A stretch of 64,000 nucleotides of DNA from an uncultured Oscillospiraceae bacterium. Its GTDB lineage: Bacteria > Bacillota > Clostridia > Oscillospirales > Oscillospiraceae. The position numbers and the translations under genes are program-made. Positions 17,351 through 32,598 of this stretch are shown here, piece by piece. Location of the stretch: the NCBI GenBank assembly GCA_934512135.1, contig CAKSWT010000001.1, positions 62,001 to 126,000 of the forward strand, given 5' to 3'. Each line of letters begins with the position of its first letter. Position 1 is the first letter of the stretch. The notes beneath the pieces were generated by a model. The model was not told where the DNA came from and did no database searches. It saw only the letters and a program-made list of their open reading frames with translations.

Positions 17351-17776
17351 TTACTTCTTCTTGCCGGCCTTGGGCTTCTTTGCGCCGTACTTACTACGGG
17401 CCTGCATACGTCCCTGGACGCCCTGGGTATCGAGGGTACCACGAATGATGTGGTAACGGACACCGGGAAGGTCCTTTACACGGCCGCCGCGGATCAGAAC
17501 CACGGAGTGCTCCTGCAGGTTGTGGCCGACGCCGGGAATGTAGGCGGAGACCTCATAGCCATTGGTCAGACGAACACGGGCGATCTTACGAAGCGCAGAG
17601 TTCGGCTTCTTCGGAGTGGTGGTACGAACAGCAGTGCAGACGCCTCTCTTCTGGGGAGAAGCCAGATCCGTAGGAACGTTCTTCAGGGTATTCAGGCCCT
17701 TCTGCAGTGCAGGAGCAGTAGATTTGAAGGTAACTTCCTCTCTGCCCTTTCTGACAAGCTGATTAAAAGTGGGCAT
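17351..17776 (-). CDS. rpsL: 30S ribosomal protein S12
   Basis: This 141 aa protein starts MPTFNQLVRKGREEVTFKST with AAAGGAGG upstream. The decoding-site loops TTTPKKPNSALRK and GGRVKDLPGVRYH keep the lysines whose mutation gives streptomycin resistance, so the wild-type (sensitive) residues are present. It lies 57 bases after the L7Ae-like gene. The lysine-rich C-terminal tail is typical of Firmicutes. Confidence 0.97.
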   Translation of the reverse strand: MPTFNQLVRKGREEVTFKSTAPALQKGLNTLKNVPTDLASPQKRGVCTAVRTTTPKKPNSALRKIARVRLTNGYEVSAYIPGVGHNLQEHSVVLIRGGRVKDLPGVRYHIIRGTLDTQGVQGRMQARSKYGAKKPKAGKKK

Positions 17777-17833
17777 GTTTTTCCTCCTTTCTTGGATGTT
17801 GAATATTTTATCCCAGACAAATGTCTGTTGGGA

Positions 17834-18082
17834 TCAATGGGATTTCAGCAGTGCCGCCACTGCCGCCCCGACCTCGATGCCGCAGGCCTTTCCAAGCTCC
17901 AGCATAGTGGGGACTGTCTCCACAGGGACGCCGGATTCCTTACATTGCGCTTCCACCGGAGCGGTGAGCTTTGGATCCGCGTCGTCGGCCAGAAACACCT
18001 TCTCGGCCCGATGCTCAAGCAGGGCCTTGCGAAGCTGTTTCATCCCGACAACCTTGTCTTTTGTATGGAGTTCTACGAGCAT
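17834..18082 (-). CDS. L7Ae/L30e-family ribosomal protein (YbxF-like)
   Basis: This 82 aa protein starts at ATG 18082, 7 bases after AAAGGAGG; an upstream ATG at 18127 lacks a site. The compact alpha/beta/alpha fold includes DKVVGMKQLRKALLEH, VFLADDADPKL and VPTMLELGKACGI, matching the L7Ae/Gadd45 family placed between rpoC and rpsL in Firmicutes. In Bacillus the relative YbxF binds kink-turn RNA. It is the first gene after the str promoter at 18136-18164. Confidence 0.9.
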   Translation of the reverse strand: MLVELHTKDKVVGMKQLRKALLEHRAEKVFLADDADPKLTAPVEAQCKESGVPVETVPTMLELGKACGIEVGAAVAALLKSH

Positions 18083-18135
18083 TTTGCTGCCTCCTTTCGC
18101 ATTTAGGCGCAATTCGGCCGCCCGCAAACGAGAAG

Positions 18136-18164
18136 ATTATACCAAAATTATGCCCATTCGTCAA
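18136..18164 (-). promoter_or_regulatory. Sigma-A promoter of the str operon
   Basis: On the minus strand TTGACG and TATAAT are separated by 17 bases, with TGG forming an extended -10. It lies 53 bases before the L7Ae-like start, so the ribosomal genes can be transcribed independently of rpoBC. Confidence 0.88.
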
Positions 18165-18210
18165 GGCTTTCATGCATATCATTTTGCATATTTTCATCCG
18201 GAGATCGCAA

Positions 18211-18239
18211 GCAGCCTCCGGCATATTGCCGGAGGCTGC
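18211..18239 (-). repeat. 13-bp perfect hairpin after rpoC
   Basis: Arms GCAGCCTCCGGCA and complement with a 3-base loop begin 10 bases beyond the rpoC stop. No T-run follows on the minus strand, so it may be a weak terminator or an RNA-stability element. Confidence 0.65.
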
Positions 18240-18249
18240 AACATTAGGA

Positions 18250-21804
<3,555 letters not shown>

Positions 21805-21822
21805 GACTTATCTTCCCCCCTC

Positions 21823-25524
<3,702 letters not shown>

Positions 25525-25618
25525 TGGAACATCACACGACCTTTCTTGCCCGGTTTCCCGGGAAAATCGCCGAACAAATGATACGCCCGGCAAAGTTGTT
25601 GCTTTTTCATTCTGCCTA

Positions 25619-25648
25619 TTGATTCTCGGACAACCCCTGTGTTATAAT
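25619..25648 (+). promoter_or_regulatory. Plus-strand promoter opposing rpoB
   Basis: TTGATT, an 18-base spacer and TATAAT preceded by TGT (extended -10). It points away from rpoB toward a region with no gene on that strand but with an intrinsic terminator about 105 bases downstream. Confidence 0.6.
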
Positions 25649-25702
25649 GAAGCCGAAATGATGGGGTAGTCTGTCAACTACAACATGGCATACTAGGTGA
25701 AT

Positions 25703-25731
25703 ATTCTACCGCATTTTATCTGGTTTGTCAA
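25703..25731 (-). promoter_or_regulatory. Sigma-A promoter of rpoBC
   Basis: On the minus strand TTGACA and TAGAAT are exactly 17 bases apart. Transcription would start near 25696, giving a leader of about 170 bases before rpoB. Confidence 0.85.
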
Positions 25732-25751
25732 CCTTTTTTCTATGTGATTTC

Positions 25752-25776
25752 CGTGCCACGGGAGGCACGTTTTTTT
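25752..25776 (+). terminator. Plus-strand intrinsic terminator with a T7 tail
   Basis: Arms CGTGCC and GGCACG around ACGGGA are followed by seven T on the plus strand. No protein gene ends here on that strand, which supports a non-coding transcript. Confidence 0.7.
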
Positions 25777-25801
25777 ACGCCCTGCTCCCCGGAGGGAAGC
25801 A

Positions 25802-25850
25802 GTTCCCCGCTGCGATTTATGCTTCGCAGCGGGGAACATTTTCTTTTATT
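25802..25850. terminator. 14-bp hairpin beside the SLH gene 3' end
   Basis: Arms GTTCCCCGCTGCGA and complement with an 8-base loop. The T-rich tail (ATTTTCTTTTATT) is on the plus strand, yet on the minus strand the stem follows the SLH stop codon by 16 bases; it may act in either direction. A smaller CTGCT..AGCAG stem lies beside it. Confidence 0.55.
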
Positions 25851-25853
25851 CGG

Positions 25854-27608
25854 TTACTTCATCCAATTGCCCAGCCGGTGCAGCATGGCAGAGGCCTCTG
25901 CCCGGGTGGCCATGTCCTGGGGCGCCAGGAGGCCGGTGTCATGGCCCTGGATGATCCCCACAGCCACAACCCACTTCATCGGCGCCACCGCATAGTCCTC
26001 AATCTGATCGGCGTCGGGGAACTTGCTCAGGCTGTCCGCCTCGGAGACGTCCAAGCCCTTGTACTGCCCCGCATAGCGGTAGAGGATGGCGGCCAACTGC
26101 TCCCGGGTGATGTCGTCCTCGGGGCCGAAGTTCCCATCACCGTAGCCCTGGATGACCTTCTTCTCCGCGGCCCAGGTGATGGCCTTCTCGGCGTAATAGC
26201 CCTCAGGCACATCGGCGAAGGGGCAGGCTTCCGTCACCTCCGGCTCTCCCTCCAGCCGGTAGAGAATCTGAACGATCATGCTCCGGGTGATGTTGGTCTG
26301 GGGAGAGAATTCATCCAGCTCCGTGCCGATGACCATTCCCCGCTGGTAGACATAACTCACGTCTCCCAGGAACCAGTCGTCCTCCTTCACGTCCCGGAAG
26401 GGCAGGTCGGCCCACTGGGCGTAGAGCGCCACTTTTTCGCCGTGATCGTCCTGGCACTTCCTCTCGGTGCGGAGCATATAGCCCTCTCCGGTGCCGTCGG
26501 CCTCGGTGTTATAGCCGGTGATGTACTTGCCGGGGACCAGGAACAGGTCATCGGCCATGTACACCTCCTGGTCGTAGGTGGACTTGACGGTGACCTTTTC
26601 CTCTGTTCCGTCATTGGCGTGGAAGGTGATCTCATAGGGGAACGGGGTCAATGTGATGGTCACAGTCACCGGCTCATTCTCTACCATGAAGCCCACAGAC
26701 GTCTCATCTCCCGATCCAGCGGTGGCTCCGGTCAGCGCAAAGTCGGCCCCATATCCCGGGTACTTAACCGTAATTTCTACCACACTGCCGGTCTTGGCAT
26801 AGCCGTCAAAGGTCAGCCCGGTAGTGCTGTAGTCCACTCCCTCCGGGGCAGTGATGGTGACAGGGATCAGATTGCCAATCACAACCTCTCTGGCCACATT
26901 TCCCTGGCTATCTACAACCGTATAATAGTCGTAGCCGTCTATCCATTCTTTCTTTCCATCCTGTGGCATCAGAATTTTCGGGCCAATCTCGGGGTCCTCC
27001 ATGGAGTACAGGGCGGAGGATACCTCTGCATCTCCGCTTTTCAGGCGGACCTTCGCTTCATCCTTTATGGTCAAAGAGGGCGCAGTGGTCCCCGTGAGAA
27101 CCAGTCCATAGCTGGACTTCGTGGCGTCACAGCTCTCCACATCCAGGGTTACCTCCTCCGCAAATTCCAGGCTCACTTTATTTGTGTCAATCCCTGTGGC
27201 CCATTCTACTTTCGTCTCCTCCTGAAGCCTCACCTGGAGAGCTCCCTTTCCCTGGAAGGTCGCCTTCGGCGCACCTGCAGTTGTGTCGTAATCTGCACTG
27301 ATCCCCGTGGCAGACCCAAACCGCTCTTCATGCACGGTCAGGACGTTGGTTCCCACCAGCTCGATGGTAAGTCTGTCATTCAGATCGGTAAGTTCCAGGC
27401 CAATCCCGACACCTGTGGCCTCAATAACGGCATTGTCCAGGGTCAGGGTGGATCCATCAAAGGTCACGGTTCCCGATTTGATGGCAGGATTGTTTGTCAG
27501 ATTGTCGCTGCCGCCCACCTTGACGCTGACCGCAGCGGATGCCGTGACGCAAAACAGCGCCACAAAGGCCGTCAGGATCAGAAAAATCCCAAATAATCTC
27601 TTTCTCAT
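25854..27608 (-). CDS. SLH-domain surface protein with beta-rich and InlB-type domains
   Basis: This 584 aa protein starts at ATG 27608 behind AAAGGAGGAGCCT; the open frame extends further upstream without a site. A signal peptide (about residues 1-25, MRKRLFGIFLILTAFVALFC) is followed by a beta-helix-like or carbohydrate-binding region, an InlB/Flg_new-type repeat near residues 320-400 (YEITFHANDGTEEKVTV), and three SLH domains over the last ~190 residues (LPFRDVKEDDWFLGDVSYVY, FADVPEGYYAEKAI, FPDADQIEDYAVAP). SLH repeats attach proteins to secondary cell-wall polymer. It lies between rpoB and the pilus operon and has no close operon partner. Confidence 0.88.
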   Translation of the reverse strand: MRKRLFGIFLILTAFVALFCVTASAAVSVKVGGSDNLTNNPAIKSGTVTFDGSTLTLDNAVIEATGVGIGLELTDLNDRLTIELVGTNVLTVHEERFGSATGISADYDTTAGAPKATFQGKGALQVRLQEETKVEWATGIDTNKVSLEFAEEVTLDVESCDATKSSYGLVLTGTTAPSLTIKDEAKVRLKSGDAEVSSALYSMEDPEIGPKILMPQDGKKEWIDGYDYYTVVDSQGNVAREVVIGNLIPVTITAPEGVDYSTTGLTFDGYAKTGSVVEITVKYPGYGADFALTGATAGSGDETSVGFMVENEPVTVTITLTPFPYEITFHANDGTEEKVTVKSTYDQEVYMADDLFLVPGKYITGYNTEADGTGEGYMLRTERKCQDDHGEKVALYAQWADLPFRDVKEDDWFLGDVSYVYQRGMVIGTELDEFSPQTNITRSMIVQILYRLEGEPEVTEACPFADVPEGYYAEKAITWAAEKKVIQGYGDGNFGPEDDITREQLAAILYRYAGQYKGLDVSEADSLSKFPDADQIEDYAVAPMKWVVAVGIIQGHDTGLLAPQDMATRAEASAMLHRLGNWMK

Positions 27609-27713
27609 AGGCTCCTCCTTTGGACGATTCATTTCAGATTCTACAGATTCATTATAACATGAACCAATGGAGAGGAACAAGCGTCTTTTTTGTCGTTTCA
27701 CAAGTGATTTATG

Positions 27714-27739
27714 CAAAAAACACAGCCTCAGAGCTGTGT
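27714..27739 (-). terminator. Intrinsic terminator of the pilus operon
   Basis: On the minus strand, arms ACACAGC and GCTGTGT with a 6-base loop are followed by TTTTTT. It lies about 40 bases beyond the last sortase stop codon. Confidence 0.82.
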
Positions 27740-27748
27740 AAACGAATT

Positions 27749-27771
27749 GGCGGGGACATGATGTCCCCGCC
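27749..27771. repeat. 11-bp inverted repeat between the last sortase and its terminator
   Basis: Arms GGCGGGGACAT and ATGTCCCCGCC are separated by one base. With the adjacent terminator it forms a two-hairpin 3' end. Confidence 0.7.
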
Positions 27772-27780
27772 GAAAGTATA

Positions 27781-28404
27781 TTATTCCATTGTCTGCCGGC
27801 ACCGCACCGCCCAGCGGTCCCGGCCCCCGTAGGTACAGGTGAACAGGGTCATGTCCCAGTCTCCGGCGGTCATACGCTCCACCTCATAGGCGCTGAGGGT
27901 CTCCACCTGTTCCACCTGATAGCCATGGACCCGGCCGTGGCCGTCGGTCAGCTCCACCGTCTGGCCCGGCTGGAGCTTGGAGATCTCCCCAAACTGCCGG
28001 GTATAGTTGTGGGCCGCAATCACCAAATCCTTCGTCTCAAGGCCGCCGGAATACCGGCAGGGCATATCCTCCAGCACGTCCTCCTCCAGATTCAGCGCCA
28101 CCGGCAGCTGCAGGTCCATGGCGGGAATGGTGAGATACCCCAGATACCAAAGGCCGTCCACCAGGATTCCCTCCTCCGGCAGGTCCTCCGCCGAATCGGT
28201 CGCCTCCGGCATCTCCCAGGCACTTCCCTGCCGGGCGGGCGCCTGGGCCTTCCGGGCAATGGCCTCCGTCAGCGGCGCCATCCGGGCCTCCGCTATCTCA
28301 TAGGCCTGCTGTCCCTGGTCCCGGTTAAACAGATAGAGGCTCACGGCCCCGGCCACACACAGCGCTCCCAGGACAATCAGCAGGGTCCCCAGCTTCTTAT
28401 GCAT
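27781..28404 (-). CDS. Sortase (class B/D-like), last gene of the pilus operon
   Basis: This 207 aa transpeptidase starts at ATG 28404 behind GGAGGAACCGTC and overlaps the preceding gene by 8 bases. One N-terminal membrane segment (about 4-24) precedes the catalytic domain: histidine in VIAAHNYTRQFG, cysteine in LFTCTYGG and arginine in RWAVRC, the sortase triad. The TCTYGG context is closer to class B/D housekeeping-type enzymes than to the class C pilin polymerases upstream. It probably anchors the finished pilus or the small LPQTG protein to the wall. Confidence 0.85.
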   Translation of the reverse strand: MHKKLGTLLIVLGALCVAGAVSLYLFNRDQGQQAYEIAEARMAPLTEAIARKAQAPARQGSAWEMPEATDSAEDLPEEGILVDGLWYLGYLTIPAMDLQLPVALNLEEDVLEDMPCRYSGGLETKDLVIAAHNYTRQFGEISKLQPGQTVELTDGHGRVHGYQVEQVETLSAYEVERMTAGDWDMTLFTCTYGGRDRWAVRCRQTME

Positions 28405-29143
28405 GACGGTTCCTCCGGGAAACATATACCCCCGCCGTCACCAGGATCATGCCCAAAACCGCCAACACCGGAATCGGCCAGTTGCACTGTCCCGTCTGGG
28501 GGAGCCGGTCCTCTCCCGGCTTGGGAGACACCGAAGGGCTGACCGTTGGGGACACGCCGGGAGACACGCTGGGCTCCGGGGCCCCCGAGGGGCTGGGAGG
28601 AGCCGGCGTAAATCCGATTTTGGGCTTTGCCGTTACGGCGTAGCTCCACCCCTGGTCCGGCTCCAGATTGGGCACGGAGATCAGGAACGGTGCGCAGGTA
28701 TAGGTCCCGCTGTCCTTGGTGACCGTTCCCCCGTCCACCAGATACAGCCCCGGCGCCAAAGGCTCCAGCCGGGCCGTACCCTGGGCATCGGTGGTCGCCG
28801 CATGGTCCGGCGGGAGCTTCTGCTCTCCGGCCCAGCTGCTGAGCCGCCGGGCGATTTCATTCCACTGGCTGGCCTCGGTGATGCCATTGACGTTCTCTCC
28901 GCTGGGAAGAAAATTTTCCTCCAAGGTGAATGTGCCAAAGCTGTCCACACCGGCCACCCGGTACACGGAGAGCCCCATTTCCGCCAGGGGCAGCTCCTCA
29001 TAGACGCAGGTCAGCGTCAGAGAACACTCTCTTGTGACGTCAATCTGCTCCGTGGCATAGGCAGGCATCCACTGGCCCGCCGCCAGGAGCAATGCAAGGA
29101 GACCGCCAAGAAGGAATCTCCCCATATTCGATCTGCTTTTCAT
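28397..29143 (-). CDS. LPQTG-anchored minor pilin-like protein
   Basis: This 248 aa protein starts at ATG 29143 behind GGAGGTTTCC. It has a signal peptide (about 1-31, cleavage after AYA), one or two Cna-B/SpaA-like beta domains (SLTLTCVYEELPLAEMGLSV; APGLYLVDGGTVTKDSGTY), a Pro/Ser-rich linker with repeated SVSP units, the sorting signal LPQTG near residue 217, a membrane segment and a positively charged tail. The short single-domain layout fits a basal or tip pilin. It sits between class C sortases and the final sortase. Confidence 0.85.
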   Translation of the reverse strand: MKSRSNMGRFLLGGLLALLLAAGQWMPAYATEQIDVTRECSLTLTCVYEELPLAEMGLSVYRVAGVDSFGTFTLEENFLPSGENVNGITEASQWNEIARRLSSWAGEQKLPPDHAATTDAQGTARLEPLAPGLYLVDGGTVTKDSGTYTCAPFLISVPNLEPDQGWSYAVTAKPKIGFTPAPPSPSGAPEPSVSPGVSPTVSPSVSPKPGEDRLPQTGQCNWPIPVLAVLGMILVTAGVYVSRRNRHA

Positions 29144-29167
29144 GGAAACCTCCATCCAGGTCATCCC

Positions 29168-30007
29168 CTATGACCGTTTCTTTTTGGCCTTCCGGCGAAT
29201 CCATTCCACCGCCACCGCCAGCACCACCAGGGCCGCAATCGCCAGCAGGAGCTTTCCGCGCCAGCCGAAGCTCCGCACCACCTGCTGGGTGACGGTCACC
29301 TTGGGCGCTGTGGTCTGTTCCATGGCCACCCGATGGCCCCGAACCAGCAGCCGGTGGGTGTTGACGCCGTAGGGCGTACAGGTAAGCAGGGTCACATAGT
29401 CCCCGGTTTGCGTCCCAGTCAGGTCTGACACCTGATCCGGCTCCACCACCGAGATCTGGTCCACCTCATAGGCCAGGGCCTCCCCCAGCACATGGAGATA
29501 GAACCGATCCCCCGTCGTGAGCTGGTCCAGGTCCGTAAACAGCAGCGCCGTAGGCAGCCCCCGATGGCCCGAGAGCACACAGTGGGTGCCCGTCCCGCCT
29601 ACCGGCAAGGACGTCCCCGCCAGATGGCCGATGCCCTTTTGCAGGGCCTCCTCCCCGGTGCCGTGATACACCGGCAGCCGAAGGCTGATGCTTGGAATCT
29701 CCAAATATCCCATCATCCCGGTGCCGTCCGGGTCCAGGAGGCTCCAATAGGGATCCTCCGCTGCTGGGTCCTTCCCGGTGAAGGCGTCGTGAAAGGCCGG
29801 GTCCAGCGACTGGTTATAGCGCTGGGCCGCCTCCAGCCAAGCGGAGTAGTCCTCCTCATCCAGCTCCGTCACCGTCCGCTGATAGGTGTCCATAACCGTG
29901 TTCTGTCGATGCTGATTCCACAGGTCGCTGAACACCGGGTAGAGCAGGACCCCAAGTCCCACCAGGAAAATAAGCGTCGGAATCACAATCCGCAGAATTC
30001 GTCTCAT
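29168..30007 (-). CDS. Class C sortase (pilin polymerase)
   Basis: This 279 aa sortase starts at ATG 30007, overlapping the previous stop by 4 bases (ATGA), with GGGAGG upstream. An N-terminal membrane segment (about 5-25) and a C-terminal one (about 247-267) flank the catalytic domain. The lid segment contains DPDGTGMMGYLEIP; active-site histidine lies in LSGHRGLP, cysteine in LLTCTPYGVNTHRLLVRGHR and the arginine follows. The TLLTCTPYG motif and the C-terminal anchor are typical of class C. It is paralogous to the gene upstream. Confidence 0.92.
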   Translation of the reverse strand: MRRILRIVIPTLIFLVGLGVLLYPVFSDLWNQHRQNTVMDTYQRTVTELDEEDYSAWLEAAQRYNQSLDPAFHDAFTGKDPAAEDPYWSLLDPDGTGMMGYLEIPSISLRLPVYHGTGEEALQKGIGHLAGTSLPVGGTGTHCVLSGHRGLPTALLFTDLDQLTTGDRFYLHVLGEALAYEVDQISVVEPDQVSDLTGTQTGDYVTLLTCTPYGVNTHRLLVRGHRVAMEQTTAPKVTVTQQVVRSFGWRGKLLLAIAALVVLAVAVEWIRRKAKKKRS

Positions 30008-30846
30008 GGCGCCTCCCTTTTCCTGGTCCGGCGGCTGATGCACACCATTCCCAGAATCAACACCGCCGTAACGGAAAGCCCCCAGAGCACCCACATCCCA
30101 TAGCGGGTATGCACTGAGCTCACCGGCGTCCGGGTCTCCTCCTGGACCGTCTCCTGGACATAGGGCACCCGATGCCCCCGGACCAGCAGCCGCTTGGTAT
30201 TGACTCCATAGGGGGTGCAGGTCACCAGGGTCACCAGATCCTGTCCCGGCTGAACGTTTAAGTCCTCCGTCTCCTGGGGCCGGACCTCCTTGATCTGGTC
30301 CACCTCATAGGCCAGGACCTGGTCCAGCACATAGATATAGAAGTGGTCCCCCAGCTCCAGCATGTCCAAATCCGTGAACATGGCGGCAGAGGGCAACCCC
30401 CGATGGGCAGAGATCACGCAGTGGGTGTTTTCTCCTCCCACCGGCAGAGCAGAGCCCTCCAAATGCCCCGCCCCCTGTTCCAGGGTCTCCTGGGTGGTTC
30501 CGTGGTAAATGGGCAGATTCACGGAAATCCGGGGAATCTGAATATATCCCATGACCCCGTCCTCCCGGAAGGCCAGCTGCGCCCGATAGGCGTCGCTCTC
30601 CTGCTGGGTAATCAGCGCAAAGGCGTCGGGAACGTCCTTCCCCTCCAGGGTTGCATTATAGGCCCGGGCCTTTTGAAGCCACTGCCGGGCGTCCTGGTCT
30701 TCCTCCTCCACCTGCTGGGTGTACTGCTCGATTACCTGGCCCATGCGCTTTTCCTGGAGCGCATTGCTGACCAGCGGGTACAGCAGCAAGGAGAGGCCCA
30801 CGAGAAAAATCAGGGCGAATACCATATATATCAGTCGTTTCTTCAT
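30004..30846 (-). CDS. Class C sortase (pilin polymerase)
   Basis: This 280 aa sortase starts at ATG 30846 behind GAGGAGAGACCC. It has an N-terminal membrane segment, a histidine in ISAHRGLP, a cysteine in LVTCTPYGVNTKRLLVRGHR and a C-terminal anchor (about 252-272). It is a close paralogue of the following gene; two class C enzymes in tandem occur in many pilus loci, where they share or divide polymerisation of major and ancillary pilins. It follows the major pilin by 63 bases that hold a strong palindrome. Confidence 0.92.
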   Translation of the reverse strand: MKKRLIYMVFALIFLVGLSLLLYPLVSNALQEKRMGQVIEQYTQQVEEEDQDARQWLQKARAYNATLEGKDVPDAFALITQQESDAYRAQLAFREDGVMGYIQIPRISVNLPIYHGTTQETLEQGAGHLEGSALPVGGENTHCVISAHRGLPSAAMFTDLDMLELGDHFYIYVLDQVLAYEVDQIKEVRPQETEDLNVQPGQDLVTLVTCTPYGVNTKRLLVRGHRVPYVQETVQEETRTPVSSVHTRYGMWVLWGLSVTAVLILGMVCISRRTRKREAP

Positions 30847-30869
30847 GGGTCTCTCCTCGGTGCCGGTTG

Positions 30870-30893
30870 GCCGGGAGAGCAAGCTCTCCCGGC
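30870..30893. repeat. 11-bp inverted repeat between major pilin and sortase genes
   Basis: Arms GCCGGGAGAGC and GCTCTCCCGGC around two bases. No T-run follows on the minus strand; it may lower read-through or protect the pilin mRNA, giving more pilin than sortase. Confidence 0.65.
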
Positions 30894-30909
30894 GTTCTCG
30901 GTTTCATTG

Positions 30910-32535
30910 TTATGCGTGCTTCTTCCGGCGGAAGATAAACAGCCAGGCGCCCAGCACCATCAGCGCCACACCCACCAGGGTAAAGAGCACCGTACCGGGG
31001 CCGCCGGTGGTGGGCAGGATGGGCGTGGGGTTGTTGCGGATGGTTACATCATACTGGTTCTTACTGGTTGCGTTGATAACACCTGTTGCCATAGCCACAT
31101 CTCGATGATCCAGCAACTCCACATTGCAGCCGATCAGGCTTCCGTCGAGCTCATTGTTGGCATCACGATTACCAGACAGGACAACCTTTACCCCAGACTT
31201 CGGCGTATAGAAGCCGCTGGGGACGGTGGTTTCCTTCATGTAGAACTCACCCAGATTCAGGCCCTTCACCGTAAAGGGAGCTTCGATTTCCGTCACGGTA
31301 TTTGCCTCTCCGTCCTCTGCCAGACGGTAATAGGCATTGGGAGCATCGGTCTCCTTTACCAGGCCGATGGGCTCCTTCAATGTGCCATCCGCATAGGTCT
31401 TGTAGAGGGTGAATTTAGCACCGGACAAGGGCTGATTCTCGTTATCCACCTTGGTCACATGGTAGGCATAGTTGTAGACCTTCGTAGAAACCGCATCCGT
31501 CTCGTGTTCCGTATCATTATCTGCCTTATATTTCAGCACAGCGGTGTTGGTTGCGCAGTTGTCCGCATTGATTGCCTCATCAGTGACCTTCGCCCGATAC
31601 CGGATATAAACCTGGGTCTCCGTATGGCCTGGGGTCAGCTTGTCATAGTCCAGGGTAAATTTGACCACATTGCCTTCCACAGCTGCCGTTACAGCCCCCT
31701 GGGTCGTAATCTCATTGCTCAAGTTTCCGCCGATTTCTTCCTTGTAGAGCTTCACCGAGTTCTCCACATAAGAAAGGCCCGTCATGGTATCTTCCACAGT
31801 CAGGTTCAGCGTGTGGACGCCCTTGCCGTAGGCCGGAAGTTCCACCTTCACATAGAACTCCACCGTGTCGCCCACTGCCGCGGCTGCGGCGGTTTTCCAC
31901 ACAGAACCCAGGTCATCCACATTTTGCACCCGGCTATCATAGACCTTTTTGTCAATGGTGGGGCCATTTTCGGACTTTGCCGCAAGCGTATACACTCCAC
32001 CGTCCGCAGTCAACTTGTTCCCGCCGCCGTACACCACAATATTGCCCTGCTTCACCTGCACAAAGGCGGACATCACCTGATACAGCTTGCTATTACCGGC
32101 AGTGGTCTGGCCCACAAACAGGTAATAGCCAGGGGCCAATGTAAAGCTAACACGATCCACAGTAGAAGTCTCTGTCTTGTACACTGCGGGAAGCGTTCCA
32201 TTCATGGCATAGCTGGCCAGCAGGTCCTTCAGGGCGTTTGCATCTGAAGTCTCCAGAAACGCCTCGTTGGACTTTCCGGTAGTGTTCTTCTCACTGACAA
32301 AGGTGTTAAATGCGTTGTCAAATTGGTAGTCGTTATAGGAATTGTCGGTATAACCAATCAGCCGATAGGCATTCACGGTGTCCCCTGCCGCCACTCCGGT
32401 GATGGTCAGCGTCGTATCGGTGATTGCCGCTGCTGCGGCCTCGTCCCCATCAGTTGCCCCGGCAGACACTGCCAGGCCCAGGACCATGACTGCCGTCAAC
32501 ACCAGAGCAGCCAGTCGCTTCCATGTATTGTTCAT
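30910..32535 (-). CDS. SpaH/EbpB-type major pilin with LPTTG sorting signal
   Basis: This 541 aa protein starts at ATG 32535 behind AAAGGGAG. It has a signal peptide (MNNTWKRLAALVLTAVMVLG, cleavage near SAGA), an N-terminal region with a candidate pilin-linkage lysine in GPTIDKKVYDSRVQN, middle beta domains (KGVHTLNLTVEDTMTGLSYV), a Cna-B/SpaA-type domain near residues 355-440 (YHVTKVDNENQPLSGAKFTL) with an E-box-like LGEFYMKETTVPSGFY, then LPTTGG at about residue 509, a membrane segment and RRKKHA. The canonical YPKN pilin motif is not evident. It is probably the shaft subunit polymerised by the two class C sortases downstream. Confidence 0.92.
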   Translation of the reverse strand: MNNTWKRLAALVLTAVMVLGLAVSAGATDGDEAAAAAITDTTLTITGVAAGDTVNAYRLIGYTDNSYNDYQFDNAFNTFVSEKNTTGKSNEAFLETSDANALKDLLASYAMNGTLPAVYKTETSTVDRVSFTLAPGYYLFVGQTTAGNSKLYQVMSAFVQVKQGNIVVYGGGNKLTADGGVYTLAAKSENGPTIDKKVYDSRVQNVDDLGSVWKTAAAAAVGDTVEFYVKVELPAYGKGVHTLNLTVEDTMTGLSYVENSVKLYKEEIGGNLSNEITTQGAVTAAVEGNVVKFTLDYDKLTPGHTETQVYIRYRAKVTDEAINADNCATNTAVLKYKADNDTEHETDAVSTKVYNYAYHVTKVDNENQPLSGAKFTLYKTYADGTLKEPIGLVKETDAPNAYYRLAEDGEANTVTEIEAPFTVKGLNLGEFYMKETTVPSGFYTPKSGVKVVLSGNRDANNELDGSLIGCNVELLDHRDVAMATGVINATSKNQYDVTIRNNPTPILPTTGGPGTVLFTLVGVALMVLGAWLFIFRRKKHA

Positions 32536-32568
32536 GTTGTTCTCCCTTTCTGTTGTCATTGTATTTCT

Positions 32569-32593
32569 CGGATTTCGGCTGTCCCGAAATCCG
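32569..32593. repeat. 10-bp inverted repeat between adhesin and pilin genes
   Basis: Arms CGGATTTCGG and CCGAAATCCG around 5 bases in the 63-base gap. No T-run follows on the minus strand, so it may be an mRNA-processing or stability element. Confidence 0.65.
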
Positions 32594-32598
32594 GTAAC

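Larger units (their letters stand above)
25655..25776 (+). ncRNA. Candidate small RNA divergent from and antisense to the rpoB leader
   Basis: A transcript of about 120 bases would run from the plus-strand promoter at 25619-25648 to the terminator at 25752-25776. It covers the rpoB promoter and the beginning of the rpoB leader in antisense. No reading frame with a ribosome binding site is visible. This is inference from promoter and terminator placement only; it does not match an RNA family I recognise. Confidence 0.4.
25525..25853. other. rpoB upstream region with opposing promoters and plus-strand hairpins
   Basis: The 329-base gap between rpoB and the SLH gene holds the rpoB promoter (minus), an opposing plus-strand promoter, a plus-strand intrinsic terminator and two further hairpins. 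No coding frame with a start signal is visible. Confidence 0.7.
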
